A stretch of 64,000 nucleotides of DNA from Spirochaetales bacterium (GCA_028533045.1 JAQQAP010000047.1:43807-107806); one strand, 5' to 3'; shown: positions 43,319-53,342, counted from the first letter of the stretch. Notes: generated by a model not told the origin, from the sequence alone. Numbers and translations: made by a program.

Positions 43319-46081
43319 ATGAAAAAAATATCAAAAAAATTTAACTTGCTGCTCATATTGTCCATTACTATATCCGTAATCCTTGCTTCAATATTCGCGA
43401 CGGGTCTCCTGATTTACAAGACAGAAGAGGAGAACCACAAACAGAACCTCATGCAACTGAGAAGCCTGTCGGATAACATGGAAGGCTTCTTTACTGCCGC
43501 CTACACCCTCAATTACCAGCTCTCTCTTAATCCTCTTATCATTGATAACGTACTTAAGGCTGACTCCGATTGGGACAGAAGACTGGAAAACTATGGGGGA
43601 TTCCCCTTTCTTGAGGAGATGGCGGAAGAGTATAATTGGGTGCAGCTTTTTTTTGTTCAGGACAAAGAAGGGTTCCAGACGGCCCGTTCTTCCGGTGAAC
43701 TGGGAGATAGAAGTAACCGTTGGTTTATTAAACAACTAAATGGTGACGAACGCCCTTTTATCTCCCAGTCCTACTACTCTATGACCGGAGATATTCCCGT
43801 AGCTTCTGTCTTTCATCCCATAAAGAAGGGAGGTAAGATGGTAGGTATTATTGGAACGGACATAAATTTTCACTCTCTCCAGGAAATAGTGGGGGGCTAT
43901 CTTTACTCCGATACGACCAGCGCCATCTTGATAGACTCTACAGGCACAGTGGTGGCCCATCCCGATCCCAAACCCATAATCGGTCTCTATAATCTCAAGA
44001 ACAATACCAGGGAAATCCTGCTTACCGGCCCGGAGGGCACCACACTCCTCGATGAAAAGGGCTACCATTTGACTCAGACTATCTCGGCGGAAGTGAGCCC
44101 CTATCTTCAGGATGCGGCCAAAAGACTGCTTGAGGGGGAAGAAGGTTTTATGAAAGGAGTGATAGTGGATGACCGCCTAAGCTCTCTTTATTTTAAAAAC
44201 GTCCCCTTTCCCGGTGCCGAACAGGGAGACTATTACGGTGTCATTCTCATCTATGACCATAGTGATTTTGTCCGCTTTGTCTCTTTTCTTATGGTGGGGC
44301 TCATATTTATGATAGTCCTTGGCTCGCTCCTCCTCTATCTCTTTTTTCAAAACCTTTTTCAGATTAGGATCCTCACCCCTCTTAACAAACTCATAGACGC
44401 TATGAAGGATAATGAAATTATTGCCTACCAAACGGTAGAGCTCAATACGGGTGATGAGTTTGACCTTCTGGCTTCCACCTATAACAATTTGAGAAGGGAC
44501 CTGGCTCAGACCCACATAGACCTACAGGTCAAGATGAACGAATTGGCTTTGAGCGAAGAGGGTTACCGCGCCTTTGCCAGTATAAGCCTGGCCATGGCCG
44601 GAGAAAAGGACCCTCACAAAATTTTCTGGCAAATTGTACGGGAGGGGATGGATCTCTGCCGGGCTGAAGGGGGGACCCTTTACCTCTACGACCGGGAAGC
44701 GAATCATCTGGTTTTTGAAATACTTGTTAATGATGTCCTTAATATTAAACAACTGAAAAACGAGCTGGGAGAAAATTTCTTTCCTCCAGTCCCCTTAATG
44801 CGTGAAGGACGGGAGAACATGAGCAACGTCTCCTCCTTTTGCGCCCTTACGGGGGAACTGGTCAATATTGAAGATGTCTATGACGTTCGGGAGCTGGACT
44901 TCGAGGGGATGAAGCGCTACGACAAACAGAATAATTACCGTTCCCGATCCATGCTTGTTGTGCCTATGACAAATCTTGAAGGAGAAATTGTGGGTGTTCT
45001 CCAGCTCATTAACAGCCATGATCCCCGGACCGATGAAATTTGTCCTTTCTCCGATCATCATGAAAATATAGCCCGGGTTCTTGCCACTTTGGGAGCAGTG
45101 ACCCTCACGAACCTGGAACTCTATAATAATCAGGAACTATTTCTCTACTCCTTTGTCCGTTCCATCGCCGCTGCCATAGACGAAAGATCGAGCTTTACGG
45201 GGGGACACATTCAAAGGGTTGCCGCCCTAACCTCCCTCCTGGCCCAAAAGGTGAATGAAACAAAAAGCGGAAGATATGGAAATGTACAATTCAGCGAAGA
45301 GGAACTGGAGGAAATCCGCCTGGCCGCCTGGATGCATGATGTGGGAAAGATATCCATACCCGACAGAATCCTCGACAAGTCTAAAAAACTGATGATGCCC
45401 CGGGACGGTTTTACACTGATTGAAACCCGGGCCTCCCTGATTATGGCACTATGGGAAATTGAAGCTTACCATAACAGTCCGGATAAAAAGATCTCTCCCG
45501 AAGCACGAGAAAAACTGGAGAAAAAAAAGGCCGACTTAAAAGAAAAGCTGGCCCTTATCCAGAAGTCAAATAACGCACTTTCCGATCTTACGAAAAAGAA
45601 TATAGATGAATTGAAGGATTTAGCCCGTATATCCGCCCCCCTGGGCGACAGGACAATCAGTCTGCTTACAGAGGAAGAGCTCCACTTCCTCTCTATTCCC
45701 AAAGGCACTCTGGACAGGGATGAGAAAAAGCTTATGGAGAGCCACGTAAGCGTATCCCGGAAGATATTGGCGAAACTCCCCTTCCCCAAACATCTTGCCC
45801 GGGTTCCTCTTTTTGCGGCACAGCACCATGAACGACTGGACGGGTCGGGCTACGACCAGGGAGTAAAAGGGGATAAATTGCCCTTGCAATCCCGTATTAT
45901 AGCCATTTCCGATATCCTTGAAGCTCTAACGGCCCATGACAGACCTTACCGCATGCCCCTGACCCAATCGGAAGCGATGAAAATCCTCTCATCCATGTGT
46001 GAACAAGGTTTGATTGACCGGGACCTTTTTCAATTAATGAGTGAAACTGAGTTGGCAATTTTTATTGCCAGTTCCTCCTGA
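43319..46081 (+). CDS. Cache-HAMP-GAF-HD-GYP protein, probable cyclic-di-GMP phosphodiesterase
   Basis: A 920-residue membrane protein. A first helix (about 10-30), an extracytoplasmic Cache-like sensor (about 35-320, with G-I-I-G-T-D-I-N), a second helix (about 322-345), HAMP, a GAF domain (about 415-600) and an HD-GYP domain follow in order. The metal site is visible: G-G-H-I-Q-R-V, W-M-H-D-V-G-K-I-S-I-P and H-H-E-R-L-D-G-S-G-Y-D-Q-G (Asp replaces Pro of GYP). About 110 mostly helical residues are inserted between the HD and the H-H-E parts. The 3' end overlaps the converging shikimate kinase gene by 52 bases. No GGDEF protein is found nearby. Confidence 0.88.
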   Translation: MKKISKKFNLLLILSITISVILASIFATGLLIYKTEEENHKQNLMQLRSLSDNMEGFFTAAYTLNYQLSLNPLIIDNVLKADSDWDRRLENYGGFPFLEEMAEEYNWVQLFFVQDKEGFQTARSSGELGDRSNRWFIKQLNGDERPFISQSYYSMTGDIPVASVFHPIKKGGKMVGIIGTDINFHSLQEIVGGYLYSDTTSAILIDSTGTVVAHPDPKPIIGLYNLKNNTREILLTGPEGTTLLDEKGYHLTQTISAEVSPYLQDAAKRLLEGEEGFMKGVIVDDRLSSLYFKNVPFPGAEQGDYYGVILIYDHSDFVRFVSFLMVGLIFMIVLGSLLLYLFFQNLFQIRILTPLNKLIDAMKDNEIIAYQTVELNTGDEFDLLASTYNNLRRDLAQTHIDLQVKMNELALSEEGYRAFASISLAMAGEKDPHKIFWQIVREGMDLCRAEGGTLYLYDREANHLVFEILVNDVLNIKQLKNELGENFFPPVPLMREGRENMSNVSSFCALTGELVNIEDVYDVRELDFEGMKRYDKQNNYRSRSMLVVPMTNLEGEIVGVLQLINSHDPRTDEICPFSDHHENIARVLATLGAVTLTNLELYNNQELFLYSFVRSIAAAIDERSSFTGGHIQRVAALTSLLAQKVNETKSGRYGNVQFSEEELEEIRLAAWMHDVGKISIPDRILDKSKKLMMPRDGFTLIETRASLIMALWEIEAYHNSPDKKISPEAREKLEKKKADLKEKLALIQKSNNALSDLTKKNIDELKDLARISAPLGDRTISLLTEEELHFLSIPKGTLDRDEKKLMESHVSVSRKILAKLPFPKHLARVPLFAAQHHERLDGSGYDQGVKGDKLPLQSRIIAISDILEALTAHDRPYRMPLTQSEAMKILSSMCEQGLIDRDLFQLMSETELAIFIASSS

Positions 46082-46536
46082 TTCAGTTTGTTTGAATCGA
46101 TGGTAATGTGGGCATACTTTCGATAAAGTTTCATACGCTCATCAAAGAGCTCCTCAAAACTCTGATTTTCGTTTTTGGCGATACCCCGGCTCTCAAAATT
46201 ATGGATTCTTTTCCTGAGGTTTTCTATGGTCACATCGAGAAAAACAATATGTGAGATTTGAGCCAGATGAGTCATGGCTTTCTCGCTGTAAACGGCGCTT
46301 CCACCGGTGGAGATAATGTGCCTTTCCAGATTTATCCTTGATATTTCTCTCTCTTCCACGGCACGCAAATTAAGATGGCCGGTCTGATCCATGATTTCCT
46401 GTAGGGTTTTTTGCTGGTTTATTTGTATGAGTACGTCCGAGTCGATGAAGCCGTAACCCATATTCTTAGCCAGGATAATTCCTACAGTACTCTTTCCGGC
46501 TCCGGGCATACCTATCAGGGATATGTTTGTTTTCAT
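46030..46536 (-). CDS. aroK: Shikimate kinase
   Basis: A 168-residue cytosolic kinase of the chorismate pathway that phosphorylates shikimate at the 3-hydroxyl. Walker A is G-M-P-G-A-G-K-S-T; D-S-D follows at residue 33 and the R-x-x-E segment (R-A-V-E-E-R-E) near 58. The usual G-G-G loop reads S-T-G-G-S-A-V. The lid Arg lies in E-S-R-G-I. Length is standard. The altered Gly loop leaves room for a related small-molecule kinase. The last 52 bases lie inside the 3' end of the converging HD-GYP gene. No other aromatic-pathway gene is present. Confidence 0.8.
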   Translation of the reverse strand: MKTNISLIGMPGAGKSTVGIILAKNMGYGFIDSDVLIQINQQKTLQEIMDQTGHLNLRAVEEREISRINLERHIISTGGSAVYSEKAMTHLAQISHIVFLDVTIENLRKRIHNFESRGIAKNENQSFEELFDERMKLYRKYAHITIDSNKLNQEELAIKIANSVSLIN

Positions 46537-46701
46537 GGTGTAATTTTATCATGAATGTTTTGGGGGGAGAATCCCTTTTTCCAATTGACTAACTAAAAAT
46601 CTAAGTCTGATACAAATAGGCATGTTTTAGAGATATTTAATTCTTATTTTATCTTCATCTTAAGATTATAGTTATCAAAAATACGAAAGAGAGGATATTA
46701 A

Positions 46702-47505
46702 ATGAAAATACTATACTTTACAGCCACCGGAAACAGTCTCCACATTGCCAAATCCATCGCCCAATCACTGAAGGGCGAATTATTATCGATTCCCCAAATG
46801 ATCAAAGAGGGAAGATTTGAGTTTACCGACGAAAAAATCGGACTCCTATTCCCTCTTTATGGCTATGGAGTTCCTTCCTATATTGTAGATTTTATTAAAA
46901 GAGCCAAATTCAACACCAACTACCTCTTTGGCATCTCAACTTTTGGCGTTTATTCCGGAGCCGTAGCGACCCACTTAATGGACGTAGCTAAAGAAGCGGG
47001 TCACCACTTTTCCTATGTAAATACCATCAAAATGGTGGATAACTATTTGCCCGGATTTAATATGGCAAAAGAAGGAGCCAATGAAGGAAAAAAAGGAACC
47101 GAAGAGCGCCTGGAAACTATAAAATCCGATATCGCCAACTCCAAAGAGTGGATAATCCCGGAAAACTTTCTGCGTAAATTAAGTTTTAACATCATGCACA
47201 GCATCAAAAAGCCGGTAAGTAAAAAACAGTTAAAACTGCACATCTACGGCGAAGGAATTGAGAACTATGTTTATACCGACAATAACTGTACCGGCTGCGG
47301 TCTTTGCGCCAATGTCTGTCCCGTAAACAATATTGTCGTAGACAAGGAAAACAAAACCATCTCCCTAAAAGGCGACTGCTTTGGCTGTTTTTCCTGTCTT
47401 CACAACTGTCCCCAGAATAACATCCACATTAAAGGAGAAGTTAGCAGCGACAGATACCGCAACAGTAATATCACCTTGGCCGAAATCGTAAAATCCAATA
47501 GCTAA
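46702..47505 (+). CDS. EFR1-type flavodoxin-ferredoxin fusion
   Basis: A 267-residue cytosolic electron-transfer protein. Residues 1-165 are flavodoxin-like with the FMN-phosphate loop T-A-T-G-N-S. Residues 190-250 hold two [4Fe-4S] ferredoxin motifs, [12 protein letters not shown] and [12 protein letters not shown]. This is the EFR1 arrangement common in anaerobes; partners are unknown. GAGAGG precedes ATG 46702. The stop shares bases with the stop of the converging DUF2130 gene. Confidence 0.92.
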   Translation: MKILYFTATGNSLHIAKSIAQSLKGELLSIPQMIKEGRFEFTDEKIGLLFPLYGYGVPSYIVDFIKRAKFNTNYLFGISTFGVYSGAVATHLMDVAKEAGHHFSYVNTIKMVDNYLPGFNMAKEGANEGKKGTEERLETIKSDIANSKEWIIPENFLRKLSFNIMHSIKKPVSKKQLKLHIYGEGIENYVYTDNNCTGCGLCANVCPVNNIVVDKENKTISLKGDCFGCFSCLHNCPQNNIHIKGEVSSDRYRNSNITLAEIVKSNS

Positions 47506-48803
47506 GCCTTCAACTCCTCAAACTTCGCCGCCATAGTTGGGTTCTTCCGGGTTAACTTCTTAATTGTCACATCCTGGGCCTTGTTATTGGCCAGGCGAAG
47601 ATTCCTGTCTGTACTTAAGAGAGCATCCTTTGTCTTTTGCAGGTGAGTGATGGATTTATCAATCTCGTCTATGGCGGCCTGAAACTTACGTGACGCCAAA
47701 TCATAATTCTTCCCAAAGGCGTTTTTGAAGTTTTCCAGATCGCTTTCGAAGTTGGTCACGTCGATATTCTGGGCTTTTACAAGAGCCAGTTCCCTCTTAA
47801 ATTCCAGAGATTTCATAGCCGCGTTACGAAGCAGGGTGATGATGGGAATAAAGAACTGAGGTCGAATAACGTACATCTTCGGATAGCGATGGAAGACATC
47901 CACTATTCCCGAGTTATAAAGTTCGTTGTCCTGTTCCAGAAGGGAGACGAGAACGGCGTATTCACAGCCCTTCTCACGGCGATCCTTGTCCAGCTCCTTA
48001 AGGAAATCTTCATTTTTTTTCTTGGTGGCCGTGGTATCGTTTTCGTTTTTCATCTCGAACATGATGGACACGATCTCCGTTCCCTCCCCATCATTGTCAC
48101 GGAAAATATAATCCCCCTTGCTGCCGCTGGAGGCGTCGTTGTCCTTTTCAAAGTAGGCCATAGGGAAAGCGGTGGCCCGAATCCGGTTGAATTCTACTTC
48201 GCAGTGCTGTTCCAGAGTCTCCCCTACCATCTTGGTGGAAAGACGGGCCTTCATGTCGCGCAATCGCTCTATGGCATCGTCCCTATCCTTCAGTTGGGTT
48301 TCATATTTATCTTTAAGGGATTTTTCAGAGAGTTCCTTCTCTAGCTCGGCCTGCTTTAATCCGCTCTTTAACTCATCCCTTTCCCGTTCTATGCTGTTCA
48401 CAGCCTGGGTAACGGCCAGCTGCTGGGATAGTTCTTTAGCTTCAATCTGTGCCTTTAACTCCTGAATCAGCACATCCTTTTTACTGAGCGATTCCTGAAG
48501 TTCCCTCTCTTTGGCCCCTAAAGCCTGATTCACCGCCAGCTTCTGTTCGGTCTCACCTGCGGCCAACTGAGCCCTGAGCTGCTGTATCTCTCCATCCTTT
48601 GCCAGGGCGACTTGCTGCATCTCCTTGCCCGCTTTTTCCCGGGCCAGTTCCAGGGCAGCCATTTTCTCTTTCTGGGCCAATTCCAGTCTCTCATGAAGTT
48701 GTTGATTGAATTCCCCATCCCTTACCTGTTTGACAATCTCCGCGTATCCCGACTCGTCTATTTTAAAGGCCTTGTTACAATGGGGGCAAATTATTTCATT
48801 CAT
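47502..48803 (-). CDS. DUF2130 protein with zinc ribbon and coiled coil
   Basis: A 433-residue protein. The N-terminus C-P-H-C-N-K-A-F is half of a zinc ribbon. Residues about 25-200 are a long charged coiled coil rich in Glu, Lys, Gln and Ala. The C-terminal DUF2130 domain follows ([26 protein letters not shown]), resembling a nuclease-like fold with E-x-K. No function has been established for the family as far as I know. AAGGAG precedes ATG 48803. It diverges from the padR gene. Confidence 0.9.
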   Translation of the reverse strand: MNEIICPHCNKAFKIDESGYAEIVKQVRDGEFNQQLHERLELAQKEKMAALELAREKAGKEMQQVALAKDGEIQQLRAQLAAGETEQKLAVNQALGAKERELQESLSKKDVLIQELKAQIEAKELSQQLAVTQAVNSIERERDELKSGLKQAELEKELSEKSLKDKYETQLKDRDDAIERLRDMKARLSTKMVGETLEQHCEVEFNRIRATAFPMAYFEKDNDASSGSKGDYIFRDNDGEGTEIVSIMFEMKNENDTTATKKKNEDFLKELDKDRREKGCEYAVLVSLLEQDNELYNSGIVDVFHRYPKMYVIRPQFFIPIITLLRNAAMKSLEFKRELALVKAQNIDVTNFESDLENFKNAFGKNYDLASRKFQAAIDEIDKSITHLQKTKDALLSTDRNLRLANNKAQDVTIKKLTRKNPTMAAKFEELKA

Positions 48804-48883
48804 GAATCACTCCTTAAGCTGCTAAAGCATAAGCCATTCTACCATCTTTCCCCTCCCCTTGCCATAATCTCACAAAAGTTATA

Positions 48884-48900
48884 TTATCGTATTCCGATAA
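48884..48900. promoter_or_regulatory. Dyad in front of padR, candidate autoregulatory operator
   Basis: TTATCG-TATTC-CGATAA is a perfect six-base inverted repeat with a five-base spacer, ending 22 bases before ATG 48923. PadR proteins commonly repress their own operons from such dyads. Confidence 0.4.
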
Positions 48901-48922
48901 CGAACAATGATATTGAGTGATA

Positions 48923-49234
48923 ATGAAAAATAAAGTACCACAAAAGATGCTTTTGGGATTTATGCAGATTCACGTACTCATTAAGGCTAAAAAAGAACCC
49001 TTTTTTGGTCTGGGTATGATAGAAGAGCTTAAGGACCACGGCTACAACTTGAGTCCCGGTACGGTCTACCCTCTTTTGGCTAAAATGGAGTCGGAAGGCT
49101 TGCTAAAAAAGGAGACCCGCCTGGTCAAAGGAAAAAATCGGCATTATTACGCCATCACAGAGGAAGGGAACGAGGTTCTGCTGATTGCCAAGGAGAAGGC
49201 AAGGATACTCTTTGATGAGCTTGATGATATTTAA
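48923..49234 (+). CDS. PadR-family transcriptional regulator
   Basis: A 103-residue winged-helix regulator. The PadR core is clear: G-L-G-M-I-E-E-L, then L-S-P-G-T-V-Y-P-L-L-A-K-M-E-S-E-G-L-L for the recognition helix, and Y-Y-A-I-T-E-E-G in the wing, ending with a dimerisation helix. The start may be ATG 48923 or GTG 48917; neither has a strong ribosome site. A dyad lies just upstream. The DUF4914 gene follows after 26 bases on the same strand and is the probable co-regulated gene. Confidence 0.9.
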   Translation: MKNKVPQKMLLGFMQIHVLIKAKKEPFFGLGMIEELKDHGYNLSPGTVYPLLAKMESEGLLKKETRLVKGKNRHYYAITEEGNEVLLIAKEKARILFDELDDI

Positions 49235-49260
49235 TTAATGGTAATGTAATAGGAGATATT

Positions 49261-51123
49261 ATGATAAACAACTTAAAACTTCCCCAGGATATTCTTGATG
49301 TAGTGGCCCAGGCGCCTTCTGTCATCTATCCTAAAACCCGCGGGGAATTGCTGGATCTTGCCCTGGGCGGTAAAGATTCCAATTCCTTTGTCACATCCTA
49401 CGATGTTCCCGGTAAGGGCCTAGTAGAAGAAGCGATTTCCGAAAAGAAATCCAACGGTGTGGCGGTAAACTACTTTGAACCCTACATGCGACGGCGAGAT
49501 CCGGAATGTATGGTTATTGGTGACGACCTCCCCACGGACAAACCCACCTATCAGGCCCGCTTTGGCGAAAGCTTTGACAAAACCCGTACGGAAATGCTTA
49601 ACTGGCTCAAAAGCCAGGACCTTTCCGTTACGGCCTACTATATTGGTAAGCCCTTTACAGAGGGCAAACAGTACGGCGGTCTTCTGATTGCTCCCAAGAA
49701 CATGGGATTTTTTATTGCCGGTCTTGCCGACTTGCAAGGCCTAGTTACTCCCGACCAGTACGACGAAAACTTTGAGATTAGGTCTATTATGTTTGTAGCG
49801 CCTCCTTTCAGACACACCCATTACGAAGGGAAGCAGGTTGTTGTTCACAACCGACACAATGGCCTCCACGAGATTTTCTCCAACAACCTCTACCCCGGTC
49901 CTTCAGCCAAAAAGGGTGTTTACGGCGCCCTCCTTACCATTGGGGAGCAGGAAAACTGGCTTACCCTTCACGCTTCCACCGTTGTGGCCAAAAACGATAT
50001 TAACGGTACCACCGTGCTCATGCACGAAGGAGCTTCCGGTGCGGGTAAGTCGGAAATGCTTGAACAGCCCCATAGAAATACCGATGGGGACCTGGTGATC
50101 GGTAAGAATCTGGTAACCGAAGAAATTCTTACGGTCTCCCTTGATAATCAGGATGAACTGAGCCCTCTCACCGACGATATGGCCATGTGTCACCCCCGTC
50201 ACGGTAAGGCCAAAGACACTCTGAGCGCCTGTGATGCGGAAGACGCCTGGTTCCTGCGAGTGGACCATGTCACCCACCAGGGGATGGACCCCCATATGGA
50301 ACATATGACCCTGGAAGCTCCCGAGCCCCTCATCTTTCTGAACCTCAAACCGGAAGATCCTATTAAGGTTTGGGAACACACAGAAGACGCTCCCGGCGTT
50401 TCCTGTCCCAACCCCCGAGTTATCATGCCCCGCGACTTTGTTCCCGGCATTGTACATGATACGGTGGATGTGGATATCCGTAACTTCGGACTAAGAGCTC
50501 CCGCGACTTACAAAGGGGCCGAATCCTACGGAATCCTGGGTTTTGTTCATGTTCTTACCCCCGAACTGGCCTGGCTCTGGCGTCTGGTATCACCCCGGGG
50601 ACACGCCAACCCCTCCATCACTGCCACCGGCAAGCTTATGCAGTCGGAAGGTGTCGGTTCCTACTGGCCCTTTGCTACGGGCCGTAAAGTCATCCAGGCG
50701 AACCTCCTTCTTAACCAGATTAGAGAGTCGGGTGATGTGAAATATACCATCGTTCCGAACCAGAATGTGGGTGCCTGGAATGTTAAGTTCATGTCCGAAT
50801 GGCTTGGTAGATCCGTGCTGACTTCCGCCTCTGATGACTTCTTTAAGAAGGAAAACCTCCTTCCCGCCCGATGTCCCCTCCTGGGTTACACCCCCAAGAC
50901 GGCCAAAGTCGGTAACTATGAGATTCCCGAAGGCTTTTTGCGCGTGGAAAATCAGAGCGAAGTGGGCGAAGAGGTTTACGACCACGGAGCGAAGATGCTT
51001 TCCGACTTTTTTAAGGAAGAGATCTCCCAGTTCCTGGAAGACGATCTTGACCCGGTAGGTCGTAAGATTATCGAACTATTTCTTAATGACGCCTCCGTAG
51101 AAGAGTACGAAGGTCTTCTTTAA
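49261..51123 (+). CDS. DUF4914 protein, P-loop kinase of the PEPCK/HPr-kinase type
   Basis: A 620-residue cytosolic protein that I place in DUF4914. Its nucleotide loop H-E-G-A-S-G-A-G-K-S-E-M (Lys263) is that of HPr kinase and PEP carboxykinase. A short L-T-L-H-A-S-T-V-V segment just before and D-D-M-A-M-C-H-P after it may supply catalytic residues. It lacks the other fixed blocks of GTP- or ATP-dependent PEP carboxykinase, so I do not call it that. Catalysis is unproven. AGGAGA precedes ATG 49261; padR lies 26 bases upstream and a strong terminator follows. Confidence 0.78.
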   Translation: MINNLKLPQDILDVVAQAPSVIYPKTRGELLDLALGGKDSNSFVTSYDVPGKGLVEEAISEKKSNGVAVNYFEPYMRRRDPECMVIGDDLPTDKPTYQARFGESFDKTRTEMLNWLKSQDLSVTAYYIGKPFTEGKQYGGLLIAPKNMGFFIAGLADLQGLVTPDQYDENFEIRSIMFVAPPFRHTHYEGKQVVVHNRHNGLHEIFSNNLYPGPSAKKGVYGALLTIGEQENWLTLHASTVVAKNDINGTTVLMHEGASGAGKSEMLEQPHRNTDGDLVIGKNLVTEEILTVSLDNQDELSPLTDDMAMCHPRHGKAKDTLSACDAEDAWFLRVDHVTHQGMDPHMEHMTLEAPEPLIFLNLKPEDPIKVWEHTEDAPGVSCPNPRVIMPRDFVPGIVHDTVDVDIRNFGLRAPATYKGAESYGILGFVHVLTPELAWLWRLVSPRGHANPSITATGKLMQSEGVGSYWPFATGRKVIQANLLLNQIRESGDVKYTIVPNQNVGAWNVKFMSEWLGRSVLTSASDDFFKKENLLPARCPLLGYTPKTAKVGNYEIPEGFLRVENQSEVGEEVYDHGAKMLSDFFKEEISQFLEDDLDPVGRKIIELFLNDASVEEYEGLL

Positions 51124-51140
51124 GCCTGAATAATTCATTC

Positions 51141-51179
51141 AGCCCCCTTTCCCCGGTGGATAGGGGGCTATTTTTTTTT
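51141..51179 (+). terminator. Intrinsic terminator after the DUF4914 gene
   Basis: AGCCCCCT and AGGGGGCT (51141-51148, 51162-51169) form a perfect eight-pair stem with a 13-base loop, then nine T (51171-51179). Confidence 0.88.
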
Positions 51180-51198
51180 CAAAAAATGTGCAAATCCC

Positions 51199-51227
51199 TT
51201 GTAAATTGATTAGACTTAACCTATTAC
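51199..51227 (+). promoter_or_regulatory. Candidate promoter of the PAS-HD-GYP gene
   Basis: TTGTAA (51199-51204), 17 bp, TATTAC (51222-51227), 19 bases before ATG 51247. Confidence 0.4.
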
Positions 51228-51246
51228 AAAATAAGGATAGGTTGTT

Positions 51247-52353
51247 ATGGAAAATGGATTTCTCGGGATACTGGAAAATTTATGCGCCCTTAACGGAAAA
51301 CTTGAAGCCATCGTAGAATCCAGTACAAACGGCATTGCCGAAATTGACAAATCAGGACGATTTTTGGCCTGGAACCCCTCTTTTCTCAATATTCTCCGGA
51401 TACACCGGAAAGAATTGGAAGATGAAAATATTTTTGATTATATTAAGCCCCAAGGAGATTTTAGCCTGAATGGATTGGAAAAGTTCCATGAAAATCAGTC
51501 TGTCCATCTTCAGGACCTTATGTTCCTAAGGGAAGATTCCAAGGGAAAATTCTTCCTTGAATTAAAGCTTGTCCCCCTTAATATCTCGCCCTATGTAGAC
51601 TTTATCGTAATAGTAAAGGATAAGTCCGAAATTCTTACAGCCCTTCATAACAGGGAAAGATTTATCACCACTCTCCTTGATATGATTGAAGATATTAAGC
51701 TCGATAACAGAAAGACTATTTATAACCTTGCCACACTGGTGGAACTAAGGGACAGCGAAACGGGAATGCATCTGGAACGGGTAGAAGCCTATACGAAAGC
51801 CCTGGCCACTGAGTATTTTCAAAGCTACGGGGCACGGGACAAGTGGGTAACCATATCCTACGTGGAAGATATGGCCATCTCCTCCGTTCTTCATGATATT
51901 GGGAAAGTAGGCATATCTGATTCTATTCTTCTCAAACCTGCCGGTCTAAGTGAGCTGGAGATGGATGCCATGAAGGAGCATACAAGCATTGCCGGTATAG
52001 CTCTGGAAAAATATAAAGGGAAAAAGGACTTCCTGGCTATGGGGCGGGAAATTGCTCTGACCCACCATGAAAAATGGGATGGAAATGGCTACCCTAACGG
52101 GCTTATGGGACAGGAGATTCCCCTTTCCGGTCGAATCGTGGCCCTCTGCGATACCTACGATGCCATTACGAGTGATAGACCCTATAAAGAGGCCCACAGC
52201 CATGAGACGGCATGCCGCATTATCATTGAAGAGCGGGGAAAGGCCTTTGACCCGGAGATTGTGGACCTATTTCGAAAGATTCATAAGGACTTTAAGAACA
52301 TAAGCCTGTCAATGAGAGAATCTACTTCAGAGAATCACGCCGTATTAGCTTAG
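51247..52353 (+). CDS. PAS-HD-GYP protein, probable cyclic-di-GMP phosphodiesterase
   Basis: A 368-residue soluble protein. A PAS domain (about 15-135, with I-A-E-I-D-K-S-G-R-F-L-A-W-N) leads into a full HD-GYP domain: G-M-H-L-E-R-V-E, V-L-H-D-I-G-K-V-G-I-S-D, T-H-H-E-K-W-D-G-N-G-Y-P-N-G-L and D-T-Y-D-A-I-T-S-D-R-P-Y. All metal ligands expected for the family are present. AAGGATAGG lies before ATG 51247. The 3' end overlaps the converging LacI gene by 32 bases. Confidence 0.92.
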   Translation: MENGFLGILENLCALNGKLEAIVESSTNGIAEIDKSGRFLAWNPSFLNILRIHRKELEDENIFDYIKPQGDFSLNGLEKFHENQSVHLQDLMFLREDSKGKFFLELKLVPLNISPYVDFIVIVKDKSEILTALHNRERFITTLLDMIEDIKLDNRKTIYNLATLVELRDSETGMHLERVEAYTKALATEYFQSYGARDKWVTISYVEDMAISSVLHDIGKVGISDSILLKPAGLSELEMDAMKEHTSIAGIALEKYKGKKDFLAMGREIALTHHEKWDGNGYPNGLMGQEIPLSGRIVALCDTYDAITSDRPYKEAHSHETACRIIIEERGKAFDPEIVDLFRKIHKDFKNISLSMRESTSENHAVLA

Positions 52354-53293
52354 GAGTTAAAAGGACTTCCTTGGCGGGATGAACCGTTTTATTTTTTATC
52401 ATATCCATCAGGCTCTCCATCACTAGGTGGGCATTCTCGTCCAAAAGCTGATACATGGAAGTCAGTCCGAGTAATTCCGACGGGTAGGCATCGTCAAATC
52501 CGATCAATCCTATATCATTCGGATAGGATATGCCCTGCTCCTTAAGATATTTAATACCACCGTAGGCCAGAATATCGGCGGCGAATACCAAAACCTCCGG
52601 TTTATACATCTCCCAAAGATGGTCCGTAGCTTCATAGCCCCCCATCATATCCAGCTGGGGACCAAAATAGATCATATCCCGTTCAAGATCATGTTCCTCC
52701 ATAACATTTTTATAACTATTGTACCGTTCCCGTATATTAAAATCCTCCGGTTTCCAACCAATGAAACCTATGCGCCGATACCCCCGGGAAACGACATAAT
52801 TAACAGCATCTCTTATTCCGTTGTAGTTGTTCACACAGTAAGAGACCAAATGACTTGTATGGCTTTGTTCAGCAACTACGGGCATATTATTTGCATAAAA
52901 AACTTTGGCAGCATCCTCAGGAATGATGCATCCATAGAGGATCAAACCGGCCGTATCTTTCTTGCAAAGTAGTTCGGCCAACTCCACATCAACATCACGG
53001 CGCTGGTGCAAATTAAAGATGTGAATTTCATAGTCCGTATCATGAAGGGTAGCTGAGAACTCCTTAAGTGTCCCTCCCAATGTGTAAAGTGCAGTGTTGG
53101 GGATAACAAAGGTTATATTCCGAGGTGCCTTCTTCTTAATTCTCTTTCTTACAGGCTTGTAACCGAGTATTTTAACTGCTTCTTTTACCCGTTCCGTTGT
53201 TTCCCGGCTAATTTTACTGCTGTTGTTGAGTACACGGGATACGGTGGATTCGTTTACGCCGCAATAGCTGGCGACATCGCTGATAGTAACCAT
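52322..53293 (-). CDS. LacI-family transcriptional regulator next to the mannosidase gene
   Basis: A 323-residue repressor. The helix-turn-helix (T-I-S-D-V-A-S-Y-C-G-V-N-E-S-T-V-S-R-V-L-N) and hinge (K-I-L-G-Y-K-P) are typical, followed by a periplasmic-binding-like sugar-sensing domain (G-F-D-D-A-Y-P-S-E near the end). It diverges from the GH38 gene, with the candidate operator AAATCGGTTT at 53333-53342 between them, so it most likely controls that gene and itself. Its 3' end overlaps the converging PAS-HD-GYP gene by 32 bases. Confidence 0.93.
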   Translation of the reverse strand: MVTISDVASYCGVNESTVSRVLNNSSKISRETTERVKEAVKILGYKPVRKRIKKKAPRNITFVIPNTALYTLGGTLKEFSATLHDTDYEIHIFNLHQRRDVDVELAELLCKKDTAGLILYGCIIPEDAAKVFYANNMPVVAEQSHTSHLVSYCVNNYNGIRDAVNYVVSRGYRRIGFIGWKPEDFNIRERYNSYKNVMEEHDLERDMIYFGPQLDMMGGYEATDHLWEMYKPEVLVFAADILAYGGIKYLKEQGISYPNDIGLIGFDDAYPSELLGLTSMYQLLDENAHLVMESLMDMIKNKTVHPAKEVLLTPKLIRRDSLK

Positions 53294-53332
53294 CTAAGCC
53301 CCTTTTATGCAAGTTGCACTTTAAGTCTCGTC

Positions 53333-53342
53333 AAATCGGTTT
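53333..53342. promoter_or_regulatory. Candidate LacI-type operator
   Basis: AAATCGGTTT has the AAA-x-CG-x-TTT symmetry with central CG that is usual for LacI-family operators, in the 146-bp gap between the repressor and mannosidase genes. Confidence 0.45.

Noticed and set aside
49261..51123. PEP carboxykinase call for the DUF4914 protein
   Set aside because: Only the P-loop and general fold hints agree; the oxaloacetate-binding and metal-binding blocks of both PEPCK classes were not found.
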